Below are positions 52,814 to 62,156 of a stretch of DNA of 64,000 nt, one piece after another. Where the stretch lies: the NCBI RefSeq assembly GCF_021491915.1, contig NZ_CP090836.1, positions 2,590,501 through 2,654,500 of the forward strand, in the 5' to 3' direction. The stretch's first letter is position 1. Every line of letters begins with the position of its first letter. This DNA is from Paracoccus everestensis. Its GTDB lineage: Bacteria; Pseudomonadota; Alphaproteobacteria; Rhodobacterales; Rhodobacteraceae. The notes under the pieces are model-generated. The model was not told the origin of the DNA, searched no databases, and saw only the letters and a list, made by a program, of their open reading frames with translations. The position numbers and the translations under genes were made by a program.

Positions 52814-53773
52814 TCAAACGATCCCGGCGCGAAGGCAGTCGTGGATATGCAGGATCCCTTGCGGCATCCCGTCCGCCACCGCGAACAGGCAGGTGATCTT
52901 GCGGTCCTGCATCTGCGCCAGGGCGGATTCGGCCAGGGCGTCGGGCGCGATCACGCGTGGGTTCGGGGTCATGACTTCGGACGCGCGGTGGTCCAGCAGT
53001 CCCTGCATATGACGACGCAAATCGCCGTCGGTGATGATGCCGGCCAGATGCCCCGCCCCATCGGTGACGCCGGTCACGCCGTATCCCTTCTGGCTGATCA
53101 CCAGCAGCGCGTCCGACATTGGCGCATCGGCGGGAACCAGGGGCATATCGCGGTGCATCAGGTCGCCCACCTTGGCAAGCCGGGCGCCCAGCTTGCCGCC
53201 GGGGTGGAAGGTGCGGAAATGTTCGGGCGTGAATTGCCTGTGTTCCATCAGGGCAACCGCTAGGGCATCGCCAAGCGCCAAGGTCATGGTGGTCGAGGTG
53301 GTAGGCACGATGCCGCTGCCGCACGCCTCGGGCGCGGCGGGCAGCACCAGGGCCACGTCCGCCTGCCGCAGCAGCGTCGATTCGGCGCGCGAGGCGACGC
53401 CGATCAGCGGAATCTTGAACCGGCGGGTATGGGCGATCAGGTCGGCCAGTTCCGGTGTCTCGCCGCTGTTGGACAGAACCAGGGCCACATCGGCCCGCGT
53501 GACCATGCCCAGGTCGCCATGGCTTGCCTCGGCCGGATGAACGAATTGCGCGGGCGTTCCGGTAGAGGCAAACGTCGCCGCGATCTTGCGCCCGACATGA
53601 CCCGACTTGCCCATGCCGGACACGATGACGCGGCCCTGCGCGCCCAGGATCAGATCGACGGCGCGGGCGAAATCGCCGTTAAGCCCCTCGGCCAGGACGG
53701 CCAGTCCCTGCGCCTCGGTCAGGATCACCCGCCGCGCCGTGTCCAGATAATCCGTCAACCTGCCTGCTTTCAT
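52814..53773 (-). CDS. kdsD: Arabinose-5-phosphate isomerase (KpsF/GutQ/KdsD)
   Basis: A 319-residue enzyme converting ribulose 5-phosphate to arabinose 5-phosphate, the precursor of Kdo in LPS. A SIS domain (VIVSGMGKSGHVGRKIAATFASTGTPAQFVH; about residues 50-80) is followed by paired CBS domains (about 205-319). It starts at Met 53773 just after the GAGGATATTT tail of an intergenic repeat. Confidence 0.92.
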   Translation of the reverse strand: MKAGRLTDYLDTARRVILTEAQGLAVLAEGLNGDFARAVDLILGAQGRVIVSGMGKSGHVGRKIAATFASTGTPAQFVHPAEASHGDLGMVTRADVALVLSNSGETPELADLIAHTRRFKIPLIGVASRAESTLLRQADVALVLPAAPEACGSGIVPTTSTTMTLALGDALAVALMEHRQFTPEHFRTFHPGGKLGARLAKVGDLMHRDMPLVPADAPMSDALLVISQKGYGVTGVTDGAGHLAGIITDGDLRRHMQGLLDHRASEVMTPNPRVIAPDALAESALAQMQDRKITCLFAVADGMPQGILHIHDCLRAGIV

Positions 53774-53774
53774 C

Positions 53775-53818
53775 TTGGTGCAAATATCCTCGGGCACTCC
53801 GGGGTCGAAGCGCCCCGG
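53775..53818 (-). repeat. Rhodobacterales-type intergenic repeat, copy B
   Basis: On the minus strand CCGGGGCGCTTCGACCCCGG forms a hairpin after rnd, followed by CCCGAGGATATTTGCACCAA directly at the kdsD start. It is the same unit as copy A at 31421, in the same gene-end/gene-start position. Confidence 0.65.
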
Positions 53819-53829
53819 CCTTGCCGCAC

Positions 53830-54444
53830 TTAATGCCGGAAGATGTCGTTTTCATCCCCCCAGCCCAACAGATCCAGATGGGCGCGGGCGGGCAGGAAAT
53901 CGAAGCAGGCCTGCGCCAGGCCCATGCGGTTTTCCCGCCGCAGCCGTTCTTCCAACGCTTCCTTCAGCTTGTGCAGGTGCAAGACATCCGATGCGGCATA
54001 TTCCAGTTGCGCGTCCGTCAGGTCGGGGGCGCCCCAGTCGCTGGTCTGCTGCTGCTTGCTGACATCGACATTCACCAATTCGCTGAGCAAGTATTTCAGC
54101 CCGTGCCGGTCGGTAAAGGTCCGCACCAGCTTTGAGGCGATCTTGGTGCACCAGACCGGCGCGGTCACCACGCCAAAGGCGTTTTCCAAGGCGGCAATGT
54201 CGAAACGCCCGAAATGGAACAGCTTCAGGACCTTCGGATCGGTCAGCATCCGGCACAGGTTCGGCGCCTCGGTCTGACCGCGTTCGATCTGGACCAGATG
54301 CGCATCGCCGTCGCCCAGGGAAAGCTGCACCAGGCACAGCCGGTCGCGCCGGGGATCCAGGCCCATGGCTTCCGTGTCGATGGCGACGACCGGGCCAAGG
54401 GTCAGGTCGTCGGGAAGATCGTTCGGGTAAAGATGTATGCTCAT
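53830..54444 (-). CDS. rnd: Ribonuclease D-like 3'-5' exonuclease
   Basis: A 204-residue DEDDy exonuclease: motif I VVAIDTEAMG, motif II FHFGRFDIAAL, motif III YAASDVLHLH. It lacks the HRDC domains of full RNase D, as is usual for the short alphaproteobacterial form found ahead of the kdsD-lpt genes. It likely trims structured RNAs. Confidence 0.9.
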   Translation of the reverse strand: MSIHLYPNDLPDDLTLGPVVAIDTEAMGLDPRRDRLCLVQLSLGDGDAHLVQIERGQTEAPNLCRMLTDPKVLKLFHFGRFDIAALENAFGVVTAPVWCTKIASKLVRTFTDRHGLKYLLSELVNVDVSKQQQTSDWGAPDLTDAQLEYAASDVLHLHKLKEALEERLRRENRMGLAQACFDFLPARAHLDLLGWGDENDIFRH

Positions 54445-54579
54445 CGCGTCGTCCATCCGGGGCCAGGCTGTGATGGCGCCTCTCTCACCAGAAAGCGGCG
54501 CGGCATTCCAGTCTTATTCGCCCGGATGGGCGATGAACCGGCAAGGCAGCCGGGGACGCCGCCCCCGGCCACCCTTTCA

Positions 54580-55236
54580 TCAGGATGACTGGGCCGCCTG
54601 CACGGCCTTCATGCAGGCATCCTCGTCGCCCGCTGCAAGCGCGTCGCGTGCGGCCTGGATATGCGCGTCACGGGTCGAGGCATCACCAGCGGCGCCGGTC
54701 GCCTGTTCGGCGGCAGTGGGCTGGCCTTCCTGCTGTGCCTGGGCGTCGGCGCCCGACATGGCAACACCGGCCTGCTGACCGGAGGCGTCTTCCAGCGGCA
54801 CATGGGATCCGTCCTTGGCGATCCCCTCGCTGCCCGACGCTGCGGCAGTGTCCGTTGAGGCAGTGCCTGTCGCAGAGGTGCCCGTCGCAGCAGTATCAGT
54901 CGCGGCGGTGCCCGAAGCAGCGGTGTCCGTCGCCATTGTGCCTGTTGCGGCAGTATCCGTCGCGGCGGTGCCGCTGGCCGGGGTGTCCGTCGGTGCTGCG
55001 CTGTTCATGCCCGCTGCTTCCGCCGTGTCTGCGGCATCGGCGGCTGCACCATCCGTTCCTGCAGCCGCATCGGACGCGCCTTCCAGCGGCGCAAGCGATC
55101 CATCCTTGGCGATCCCTTCGGATGCCGATGCGCCTTCGGTCAGGCTTGCCAGCTCGGCGGCGCAATCGGCCTGTGCGGCAACGGTCGTCATCGCCAGCAA
55201 GGCAGCGCCGACAACCCCTGTGTAAATGGGCTTCAT
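54580..55236 (-). CDS. Exported Ala/Thr-rich repeat protein, unknown function
   Basis: A 218-residue protein with a signal peptide (VVGAALLAMTTVAAQA). Its centre is a tandem array of short units of the type GTAATDTAA (about residues 80-130). The segment SEGIAKDGSLAPLEG occurs before the array and recurs after it as SEGIAKDGSHVPLED. A predicted helical C-terminus with Cys (DEDACMKAVQAAQSS) pairs with a Cys just after the signal peptide (ADCAAELASL). No family recognised. Confidence 0.65.
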   Translation of the reverse strand: MKPIYTGVVGAALLAMTTVAAQADCAAELASLTEGASASEGIAKDGSLAPLEGASDAAAGTDGAAADAADTAEAAGMNSAAPTDTPASGTAATDTAATGTMATDTAASGTAATDTAATGTSATGTASTDTAAASGSEGIAKDGSHVPLEDASGQQAGVAMSGADAQAQQEGQPTAAEQATGAAGDASTRDAHIQAARDALAAGDEDACMKAVQAAQSS

Positions 55237-55333
55237 CTGTTTCTCCCGGATTGTATGACACGCCTTCCCCTGCGGCGCTTGGCTTGAAACGCGCGCGCCC
55301 CGGCAATGTTCCCGGCCGGGTCCGGCAGTTAAC

Positions 55334-55966
55334 TTAAGTCAGGTCGCCCAAGGCCTGCCATGCGGCCATGAAATCCTGCGCCCGCCGGCCGGTGGCCGCC
55401 GCATCCTGACCTGGCTTGTAAAGCGCCGATCCCAGTCCAAACCCGTTCGCCCCCGCCCGGACATAGCCCGCCATGGTTGACGGGTCGATGCCGCCCACCG
55501 GCAACAGCCGGGTTTCGCGCGGCAGCACCGCGCGCATGGCCCGGACAGCGGCAGGGGGAATCATTTCCGCCGGGAACAGCTTGAGCGCGGCCGCTCCTGC
55601 TTCGAGGGCGGCAAAGGCTTCGCTGACGGTGCCGACACCGGGGCAATAGGCCAGGGACAGGCGCCGCGCCTCGGCCGCGACACGAGGGTCGAAGTTCGGG
55701 GCGATGATGATCCGCCCGCCCGCATCGGCGACCCGGCCCACCTGATCCTGGGTCAGCACCGTGCCCGCGCCGACGATCGCATCCGGGGCCACCGTGACCA
55801 TGCGTCTGATGCTGTCCAGAGGGTCGGGCGAATTCAGCGGCACCTCAAGGATCGTGAAACCCGCGCCGGTCAGGGCGGCGGCGGTATCCGCGGCGTCGGC
55901 AGGCTTCAGCCCGCGCAGGATCGCGATCAGCGGGTTCGCGGCAAAGGCGGTGTCAAGGTCGGTCAT
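55334..55966 (-). CDS. dgoA: 2-dehydro-3-deoxy-6-phosphogalactonate aldolase
   Basis: A 210-residue class I KDPG/KDPGal aldolase. The catalytic Glu is in ILEVPLNSPDPLDSI, the Schiff-base Lys in AAALKLFPAEM, and IVGAGTVLT and GFGLGSALYKPG are as in DgoA rather than Eda. It splits KDPGal to pyruvate and glyceraldehyde 3-phosphate. Its start overlaps the kinase stop by 4 bases. Confidence 0.9.
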   Translation of the reverse strand: MTDLDTAFAANPLIAILRGLKPADAADTAAALTGAGFTILEVPLNSPDPLDSIRRMVTVAPDAIVGAGTVLTQDQVGRVADAGGRIIIAPNFDPRVAAEARRLSLAYCPGVGTVSEAFAALEAGAAALKLFPAEMIPPAAVRAMRAVLPRETRLLPVGGIDPSTMAGYVRAGANGFGLGSALYKPGQDAAATGRRAQDFMAAWQALGDLT

Positions 55967-56841
55967 GTCAGTCCCCCCATCCGGGCGATTTCCCACAGTC
56001 CCCGCCGCGCCATGCCCGGCGGGGCGATCCTTGCTGCAAGACCCATCATCTGGAAGGCCATCTGGTAACGCGCAGCCAGATCGCCGCGCCCGATGATCGT
56101 GACCGGGCCGCCTGCTTCCCGCGTTCCTTGCGCGACCTCGTCCCCGATCAGCAGGCCCGACAGATAGTCGGCGATGTCATCCGGGGCCAGCCGGTCCATC
56201 AGCGCCAGCGTCCGGGCCGCGAAGATGCGGCCCAGCAGTGCGCCGTCCTGCCGCCCAGCCTGGACTCCGCGCCGAAAGGCATCCTCGCTGCCCGTGCCGG
56301 GCTGGATCAGGCGGCCCAGGATGGTGTGATCGCGCAGGGCGGCAAAGACCTCTCCGGTCATCACGGTGCGGAAGGCCACCAGCCTGCCGCCTTGCGCCCA
56401 GGCCCATTTGCTGTGCGTGCCGGGCAGGACGAACAGGCCGTCGCCCCCTCCGCCCGCCAGATGGCCGATGATCTCGGTTTCCTCGCCGCGCATCACGTCG
56501 GGGGCGGGACCGTCGGGGTCGCTGACCGCGCCGGTCACGAAGTGGACGTCCTCGTGCAGGGTCAGGTTCGCGGCCAGGGCCGCAGCATCAAGGGGCAGCG
56601 GCAGATAGGGCGTCTCGACCCAACCGTTGCGGCTGGTGATCATCCCCGACGCGATGACCGGAGCTGTTCCCAGCCAACTGCCGATCCGGTCCTGCACGGC
56701 CTGGCGGAACCCGCCTGGCAAACCGGCCGCGGCAAGAATGCCCGGACCGTCGCCCACGCTGTCCAGCACCTCGCCACCCGCGCCCATCCGCCAGGCGCGG
56801 AACGAGGTGGTGCCCCAGTCGATGCCGATCAGCGCCGTCAT
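55963..56841 (-). CDS. dgoK: 2-dehydro-3-deoxygalactonokinase
   Basis: A 292-residue sugar-acid kinase of the DgoK family. IGIDWGTTSFRAWRM is the N-terminal phosphate-binding motif, and LPGTHSKWAWAQGGRLVAFRTVMTGE is the substrate block. It phosphorylates 2-dehydro-3-deoxygalactonate for the aldolase encoded next to it. Confidence 0.92.
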   Translation of the reverse strand: MTALIGIDWGTTSFRAWRMGAGGEVLDSVGDGPGILAAAGLPGGFRQAVQDRIGSWLGTAPVIASGMITSRNGWVETPYLPLPLDAAALAANLTLHEDVHFVTGAVSDPDGPAPDVMRGEETEIIGHLAGGGGDGLFVLPGTHSKWAWAQGGRLVAFRTVMTGEVFAALRDHTILGRLIQPGTGSEDAFRRGVQAGRQDGALLGRIFAARTLALMDRLAPDDIADYLSGLLIGDEVAQGTREAGGPVTIIGRGDLAARYQMAFQMMGLAARIAPPGMARRGLWEIARMGGLT

Positions 56842-57809
56842 CGGCTGAACCGGTAGGCCGCGTGGTGGCGATAAACCTGGCCGGGCCGCAGGATCGCATC
56901 CGGATAGTCGGGGCGGTTCGGCGCGTCGGGCCAGCCCTGCGTTTCCAGGGCGACGCCCGCGAAACGGTCATAGCTGCGGCCGTCCAGCCCCGGAAGCCCG
57001 CCGAAATGCACACCGTCATAGACCTGCAATCCCGGCTGGTCCGTCTCGATCTGCATCCGGATGCCGCTTTGCCCGGTCAGGTCCGCCACCACGCGCGGCG
57101 CGGCGGGACCCTTGGACAGGCAGAAGTTGTGGTCGTATTCCCCCGGCACGATCTCTCGGGCCTGCCGGAAATCGAAGCGCGTGCCCTGGACGGGCGCTGT
57201 GCCCGGCAGCGGGATCAGGTCGTCGTCGACGGGCAGATAGCGGTCTGCCGCGACGCGCAGCCGGTGGTTGCGCACATCGCCCCCGCCGTCGAGGTTGAAG
57301 TAGCCGTGATGCGCCAGGTTGCAGGGCGTGGCGGCGTCGGTTTCGGCGCTCAGATCGAAGATCAGCGCGCCGTCCCGCAGGGCGATGTTCGCGCGGATGG
57401 TCATGGTGCCGGGAAAGCCCATGTCCCCATCGGGCAGCACCAGGGACAGGGTGGCGCTGTCGTCGCGCGCATCCTCGACCGTCCACAGGTGCCAGAACGT
57501 GCCGCGCGACCCGCCATGCAGCGTGTGGCGATCCTTGAAGTTCGGATCGGTGCGGTGTTCCCGGCCGTCCAGCATGAACCGCGCCCCGCCGATGCGGTTG
57601 GCAAAGCGGCCCACGATGGCGCCCATGTAAAGCCCGTCCCCCAGGTAATCCGCCGGATCGGGACAGCCCAGGACCAGCGGATGGTCCACGCCGTCCATCC
57701 GCAGATCCTGCACGGTCGCACCCAGCGTCAGCAACTGCGCGGTCAGCCCGCCGCCGCGCAGCGTCAGCCGGTCCACGCGGCGTCCGTCAGGCAAGGTCCA
57801 TACCGTCAC
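56838..57809 (-). CDS. galM: Aldose 1-epimerase (galactose mutarotase)
   Basis: A 323-residue galactose-mutarotase-like protein. Catalytic and binding residues fit the family: TLHGGSRGTFWHLW (His), NLAHHGYFNLDG (His-His) and EYDHNFCL. It interconverts anomers before oxidation by a sugar dehydrogenase. It overlaps both neighbours by 4 bases. Confidence 0.92.
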   Translation of the reverse strand: MTVWTLPDGRRVDRLTLRGGGLTAQLLTLGATVQDLRMDGVDHPLVLGCPDPADYLGDGLYMGAIVGRFANRIGGARFMLDGREHRTDPNFKDRHTLHGGSRGTFWHLWTVEDARDDSATLSLVLPDGDMGFPGTMTIRANIALRDGALIFDLSAETDAATPCNLAHHGYFNLDGGGDVRNHRLRVAADRYLPVDDDLIPLPGTAPVQGTRFDFRQAREIVPGEYDHNFCLSKGPAAPRVVADLTGQSGIRMQIETDQPGLQVYDGVHFGGLPGLDGRSYDRFAGVALETQGWPDAPNRPDYPDAILRPGQVYRHHAAYRFSR

Positions 57810-58645
57810 AGGATCACCCGGGGTTCGGGCAACCCGGCCAAGCCGCTGTCCAGCAGCCAGGTCGTGCCCTGCGCCTCGTCTGGATTGTCGATCCCGTCCA
57901 GGGCGGTCGTGACCAACAATTGCGTCAGGTCAGGCCCGCCAAAGGCCGGGCAGGAGGAATGCTGGCCGCCGACCTTCCATTCATGGGTCCGCTGGCTGTC
58001 GGCATCGAACCGCATGACCGCCCCCTGCCCCCAGATCGCGCAGCAGAACCCGCCGCTGGCGTCGATCACCGCGCCGTCGGGGGACCAGCCCGCAGCGGAC
58101 AGATCCAGGTAAACCTGACGCTCGCCCACCGGCCAGCCGTCCGTATCCAGCCCCTGCCGCCAGACGATGCCACGATCCGTGTCAGAATAATGCACCGTCC
58201 CCCCATCGGGCGAAAAGCAGATCGAGTTCGGGATGGTGATGGGATCCAGCAGCTTGCGGACCTCCCCCCGGTGATACCGATAGATGGCGCCCAAGCCAGG
58301 CTCGCCGTTCCGACCCATGGTGCTGAACCAGAACCCGCCCTGCCGGTCGGCGCGGCCGTCGTTGGACCGGGTGGCGGCGTTGTCAGCCTCGACCGCGGCC
58401 ACATCGGCCAGCGATCCATCGGCCAGTGTCAGGATCGCCAGCCCGGTCTCGGTCGCGACCAGCAGCCGGTCGCGGTCGATCCATCCCGCCGCCGAGGCCA
58501 TGCGGTCGAAGCGCCACTCCAAGGGCTGGCCGCCGTCCTGCGACAACAGCCGCTTGCCCAGGATGTCGAACCAGAAGAACTGCCGGCGCTCGGGGTGCCA
58601 GAACGCCCCCTCGCCCAGTTGGCATTGGCGGTTGTCGTGGATCAT
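57806..58645 (-). CDS. SMP-30/gluconolactonase-family sugar lactonase
   Basis: A 279-residue six-bladed propeller lactonase. Metal ligands are expected in GEGAFWHPERRQFFWFDI (Glu), RSNDGRADRQGGFWFSTMG (Asn/Asp) and SPDGAVIDASGGF (Asp). In this context it should open galactono- or arabinono-lactone. I start at the second of two adjacent ATGs, which sits at a better distance from AAGGGGG. Confidence 0.9.
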   Translation of the reverse strand: MIHDNRQCQLGEGAFWHPERRQFFWFDILGKRLLSQDGGQPLEWRFDRMASAAGWIDRDRLLVATETGLAILTLADGSLADVAAVEADNAATRSNDGRADRQGGFWFSTMGRNGEPGLGAIYRYHRGEVRKLLDPITIPNSICFSPDGGTVHYSDTDRGIVWRQGLDTDGWPVGERQVYLDLSAAGWSPDGAVIDASGGFCCAIWGQGAVMRFDADSQRTHEWKVGGQHSSCPAFGGPDLTQLLVTTALDGIDNPDEAQGTTWLLDSGLAGLPEPRVIL

Positions 58646-58657
58646 CATGTCCCCCTT

Positions 58658-59629
58658 CTATGCTGCCCGGGAAAGCCGCATCTGCGACAGTTTCAGCAGG
58701 CCCTTTTGCAGCAGGATGAAGGCCAGCAACAGGATGCCGATGACGATCTTGGTCCACCAGGACGACAGGCTGCCGTCAAAGACGATATAGGTCTGGATCA
58801 GCCCCATGGTCAGCACGCCCACGAAGGTGCCGAACATATAGCCCGCGCCCCCCGTCAGCAGCGTGCCGCCGATCACCACGGCGGCGATGGCCGTCAGTTC
58901 CGTCCCCACCGTCGCCAGCGAATAGCCCGACCCGGTGTAGATGGAAAAGACGATCCCCGACAGCCCCGCCATCGCGCCCGAAAAGGCATAGACCAGCACC
59001 GTCGTGCGGCCCTGTCGCACGCCCATCAGCCGGGCCGCGGCCTCGCCCCCGCCCAGGGCATAGACGGATGCGCCGAAGCGGGTCTTGTGGGCGACGATCA
59101 TGCCAAGCACGAAGGTCAGGACCATCAGCACCCCGATCAGCGTCAGCCGCCCCTTGCCCGGCATCAGCCAATAGGCCCCTTGCAGCGCCTGATAGAAGGG
59201 ATGCTGGATGGGGACGGAATCGATGGACAGGATATAGGCCGCGCCCCGCGCCAGGAACATTCCCGCCAGCGTGACGATGAAGGCGGGCATCGCCAGACGG
59301 TCGATCAGGAATCCCATGCCCGCCCCAAAGGCGGTGGTCAGCACCAGCAGCAGTGCAAAGACCGCCAGCGGGTGCAGCCCCGTGTCGCGCAGCATCACGG
59401 CGATGAACACCCCCGAGAACGCGATCACCGACCCCACCGACAGGTCGATGCCCCCCGACAGGATCACCAGCGTCATGCCGACCGCGACGATGCCCAGATA
59501 GGCGTTGTCGGTCAAAAGGTTGCCCACCACCCGTGTGGACAGGATGTTCGGGAATTCCAGCCAGAAGACCGCATAGGCCAGCAGGAAGATGCCGATGGTG
59601 ACATAAAGCGGCAGCGCGCGGATGTTCAT
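58658..59629 (-). CDS. yjfF: Sugar ABC transporter permease (YjfF-like)
   Basis: A 323-residue permease with about ten helices. LLTDNAYLGIVAVGMTLVILSGGIDLSVGSV is the classic sugar-permease signature, with GTELTAIAAVVIGGTLLTGGAG near the end. It matches YjfF of the galactofuranose importer. It overlaps the ytfT-like gene by 4 bases. Confidence 0.9.
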   Translation of the reverse strand: MNIRALPLYVTIGIFLLAYAVFWLEFPNILSTRVVGNLLTDNAYLGIVAVGMTLVILSGGIDLSVGSVIAFSGVFIAVMLRDTGLHPLAVFALLLVLTTAFGAGMGFLIDRLAMPAFIVTLAGMFLARGAAYILSIDSVPIQHPFYQALQGAYWLMPGKGRLTLIGVLMVLTFVLGMIVAHKTRFGASVYALGGGEAAARLMGVRQGRTTVLVYAFSGAMAGLSGIVFSIYTGSGYSLATVGTELTAIAAVVIGGTLLTGGAGYMFGTFVGVLTMGLIQTYIVFDGSLSSWWTKIVIGILLLAFILLQKGLLKLSQMRLSRAA

Positions 59630-60639
59630 GTGGGCCTCTGCAACTGGGCTTCGCGTTGCGCGCGGTGGCTGTCGCGCCACAACCGCCATTCGGCGCTGAT
59701 GCGCGGCGATTGCAGGATCAGGATCACCAGCACCAGCCCGGCCTTGATGATCAGGTTGTATTCCGACGGAAAGCCGATCAGGCGGATGCCGATGCTGATC
59801 GTGGTGATGATCAGCGCCCCGATCACCGACGCCGCAATGGAAAACCGCCCGCCCAGCAAGGAATTGCCGCCGATCACGACGGCCAGGATCGCGTCCAGTT
59901 CCAGCCAAAGGCCCGCGTTGTTGGCATCCGCTCCGCGGATGTCGGCGGTCACGATCAGCCCCGCCAGGGCGGCGCACAGGCCGGACCCCACATAGACCGC
60001 GATCAGCAGCACGGTGGCGTTGACGCCTGCCAGCGTGCTGGCGCGGCGATTGATGCCGATGGCTTCCACCAGCAGGCCAAGCGCGGTGCGGCGCATCAGC
60101 AGGGCGGCGGCAATGGCGGTGGCGATCCAGATCCAGGTGGGCACGGCCAGCCCCCCCACCGCGCCCGACCCGATCCAGGCAAAGCCGGGATCGGTGAAGG
60201 TGAGGATCCGACCCTCGGTGATCAGTTGCGCCACGCCGCGCCCCATGGTCATCAGGATCAGCGTGGCCACAAAGGGCTGGATGCCGACAATGGCCACAAG
60301 CGCGCCGTTCCACAGTCCCGCAAGCGCACCCGCGCCAAGCGCCAGGATCAGCGCGGCGGGCAGGCCCCAGCCCGCCGCCACGGCCGCGGCGGCGACCGCG
60401 CCGCAGATCGCCATGATCGTGCCCACCGACAGGTCGATGCCGCGCGTGGCGATGACCAGCGTCATGCCCACCGCAAGCAGCGCCACGGGCGCGGATCGCT
60501 TCAGCACGTCGATGACAGGACCGACCAGCCGGCCGTCGTTCATGGCGATATTCAGGAAGGCCGGATAAAAGGCCGTCACCACAGCGACCAGAGCGGCAAG
60601 CGCGATCAGTTGCGGGGCAAGGCGCTTCAGGATTTCCAT
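59626..60639 (-). CDS. ytfT: Sugar ABC transporter permease (YtfT-like)
   Basis: A 337-residue permease of the same family as its neighbour: VALLAVGMTLVIATRGIDLSVGTIMA and ELDAILAVVIGGNSLLGG. In E. coli YtfT and YjfF form the membrane channel with YtfR. Start ATG 60639 overlaps the ytfR stop (TGATG). Confidence 0.9.
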   Translation of the reverse strand: MEILKRLAPQLIALAALVAVVTAFYPAFLNIAMNDGRLVGPVIDVLKRSAPVALLAVGMTLVIATRGIDLSVGTIMAICGAVAAAAVAAGWGLPAALILALGAGALAGLWNGALVAIVGIQPFVATLILMTMGRGVAQLITEGRILTFTDPGFAWIGSGAVGGLAVPTWIWIATAIAAALLMRRTALGLLVEAIGINRRASTLAGVNATVLLIAVYVGSGLCAALAGLIVTADIRGADANNAGLWLELDAILAVVIGGNSLLGGRFSIAASVIGALIITTISIGIRLIGFPSEYNLIIKAGLVLVILILQSPRISAEWRLWRDSHRAQREAQLQRPT

Positions 60640-62132
60640 CACGCGGCCCTCTCGGTGGCGGCGATGGCCCCCATGATACGGTTCGGCGCGATCTGGTCCC
60701 CCGTCAGTTGGGCGACATGGCGGCGGTCGCGCAGCACGATCACGCGGTCGGAGACGGCGATCAGTTCGTCGATCTCGCTGCTGATCACCAGCAGCGACAT
60801 GCCCTGCTCCACCAACTCGTGGATCAGCCGCACGATTTCCGCGTGCGCGCCCACGTCAATGCCGCGCGTCGGCTCGTCCAGGATCAGGAAGCGCGGGTTC
60901 ATCGCCAGCCAGCGGGCCAGCACGACCTTTTGCTGGTTTCCCCCCGACAGGTCGCCGACGCGCTTGTCCCGGCCCGCCGTGCGGATGTCCAGCCGCTTGA
61001 TGTAATCGTCGGCCAGGCGATTCTGGTCGGTGCGGGGAATGGGCCGCACCCAGCCGCGACGGGCCTGGAGGCCCAGGATGATGTTCTCGCGCACCGAGAG
61101 ATCGGCCACGATGCCGTCGGTCTTGCGTTCCTCGGGGACGAAGCCGAAGCCTGCCGCGATGGCGCTGCGCGGGCTGCGCAGGTCCAGCGGACCCTGCTGA
61201 TCGCGCGCTTCGCCGGAATGGGCGTTGCGCAGGCCGAACAGCAGTTCGGCGGATTCGGTTCGCCCCGACCCCAACAGGCCGGCAAGGCCCACGACCTCGC
61301 CCTGCCCAACAGCCAGGTCGAACGGCTCGACGGTGCCGCGGCGGCCGATGCCGCGAAAATCCAGCATCGGCGGACGGGGACCGCGCGACAACGACTGATG
61401 GCTCGTCGCGGCTTCCAGTTCCCGGCCCAGCATATGTTCGATCAGGCGGACGCGGTCCAGGCTGGCGGTGTCGGCCGTCACGATCTTGCGCCCGTTGCGC
61501 AGCACCGTCACCCGGTCGGTCAGGTCGAACACCTGATCCAGGAAATGCGACACGAAGACGATGCCAAGGCCCCGTTCGCGCAAGGACCGCACCACGTCAA
61601 AGACCATCCGCACCTCGGCCGCGTCCAGCGATGCGGTCGGCTCGTCCAGGATCAGCACCTTGCCCGACAGCGCCACCGCGCGAGCGATGGCGATGATCTG
61701 CTGGATGGCCACGGAATAGGTGCCAAGGTCGCGGTCCACGTCCAGCGACAGCCCGTATTCGGCCAGCATCGCCCGTGCCTCGGCCCGCATTGCGCGGGTG
61801 TTTATCAACCCGAACCGGCGCGGCTCGCGCCCGAAGATCAGGTTCTGCGCCACCGTCAGGTTCGGCAGCAGGTTGACCTCTTGATAGACCGTGCCGATGC
61901 CCAGTTCCTGCGCATGGGCCGTGGAACGCGGATCGATGGGCGCATCGTCCAGCCTGATGGTGCCTTCGTCGCGGCGATAGGCACCGGTGAGGCACTTGAT
62001 CAGCGTGGATTTTCCCGCGCCGTTTTCGCCCAGCAGGGCGTGAACCTCGCCTGCGCGCAGGTCGAAATCGACCGCGTCAAGCGCGCGCGTTCCCGGAAAT
62101 GTCTTGGTCAGAGACCGGATGGACAGCAGCAT
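60639..62132 (-). CDS. ytfR: Sugar ABC transporter ATP-binding protein (YtfR-like)
   Basis: A 497-residue double ATPase. The first half has Walker A LLGENGAGKST and Walker B VLILDEPTASLD. The second half has a degenerate P-loop (GLLGSGRTE), an intact signature LSGGNQQKVVLARWLA and FLILDEPTRGIDVGAH. This asymmetry is normal for the sugar family. It starts at Met 62132, 58 bases after ytfQ with a hairpin between. Confidence 0.92.
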   Translation of the reverse strand: MLLSIRSLTKTFPGTRALDAVDFDLRAGEVHALLGENGAGKSTLIKCLTGAYRRDEGTIRLDDAPIDPRSTAHAQELGIGTVYQEVNLLPNLTVAQNLIFGREPRRFGLINTRAMRAEARAMLAEYGLSLDVDRDLGTYSVAIQQIIAIARAVALSGKVLILDEPTASLDAAEVRMVFDVVRSLRERGLGIVFVSHFLDQVFDLTDRVTVLRNGRKIVTADTASLDRVRLIEHMLGRELEAATSHQSLSRGPRPPMLDFRGIGRRGTVEPFDLAVGQGEVVGLAGLLGSGRTESAELLFGLRNAHSGEARDQQGPLDLRSPRSAIAAGFGFVPEERKTDGIVADLSVRENIILGLQARRGWVRPIPRTDQNRLADDYIKRLDIRTAGRDKRVGDLSGGNQQKVVLARWLAMNPRFLILDEPTRGIDVGAHAEIVRLIHELVEQGMSLLVISSEIDELIAVSDRVIVLRDRRHVAQLTGDQIAPNRIMGAIAATERAA

Positions 62133-62156
62133 GACGCCTTCCCCTTCGTCATGGAT

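Noticed and set aside
54549..54569. Terminator after the exported repeat protein (7-bp GC hairpin)
   Set aside because: No T run and a GC-rich context in which such stems occur by chance.
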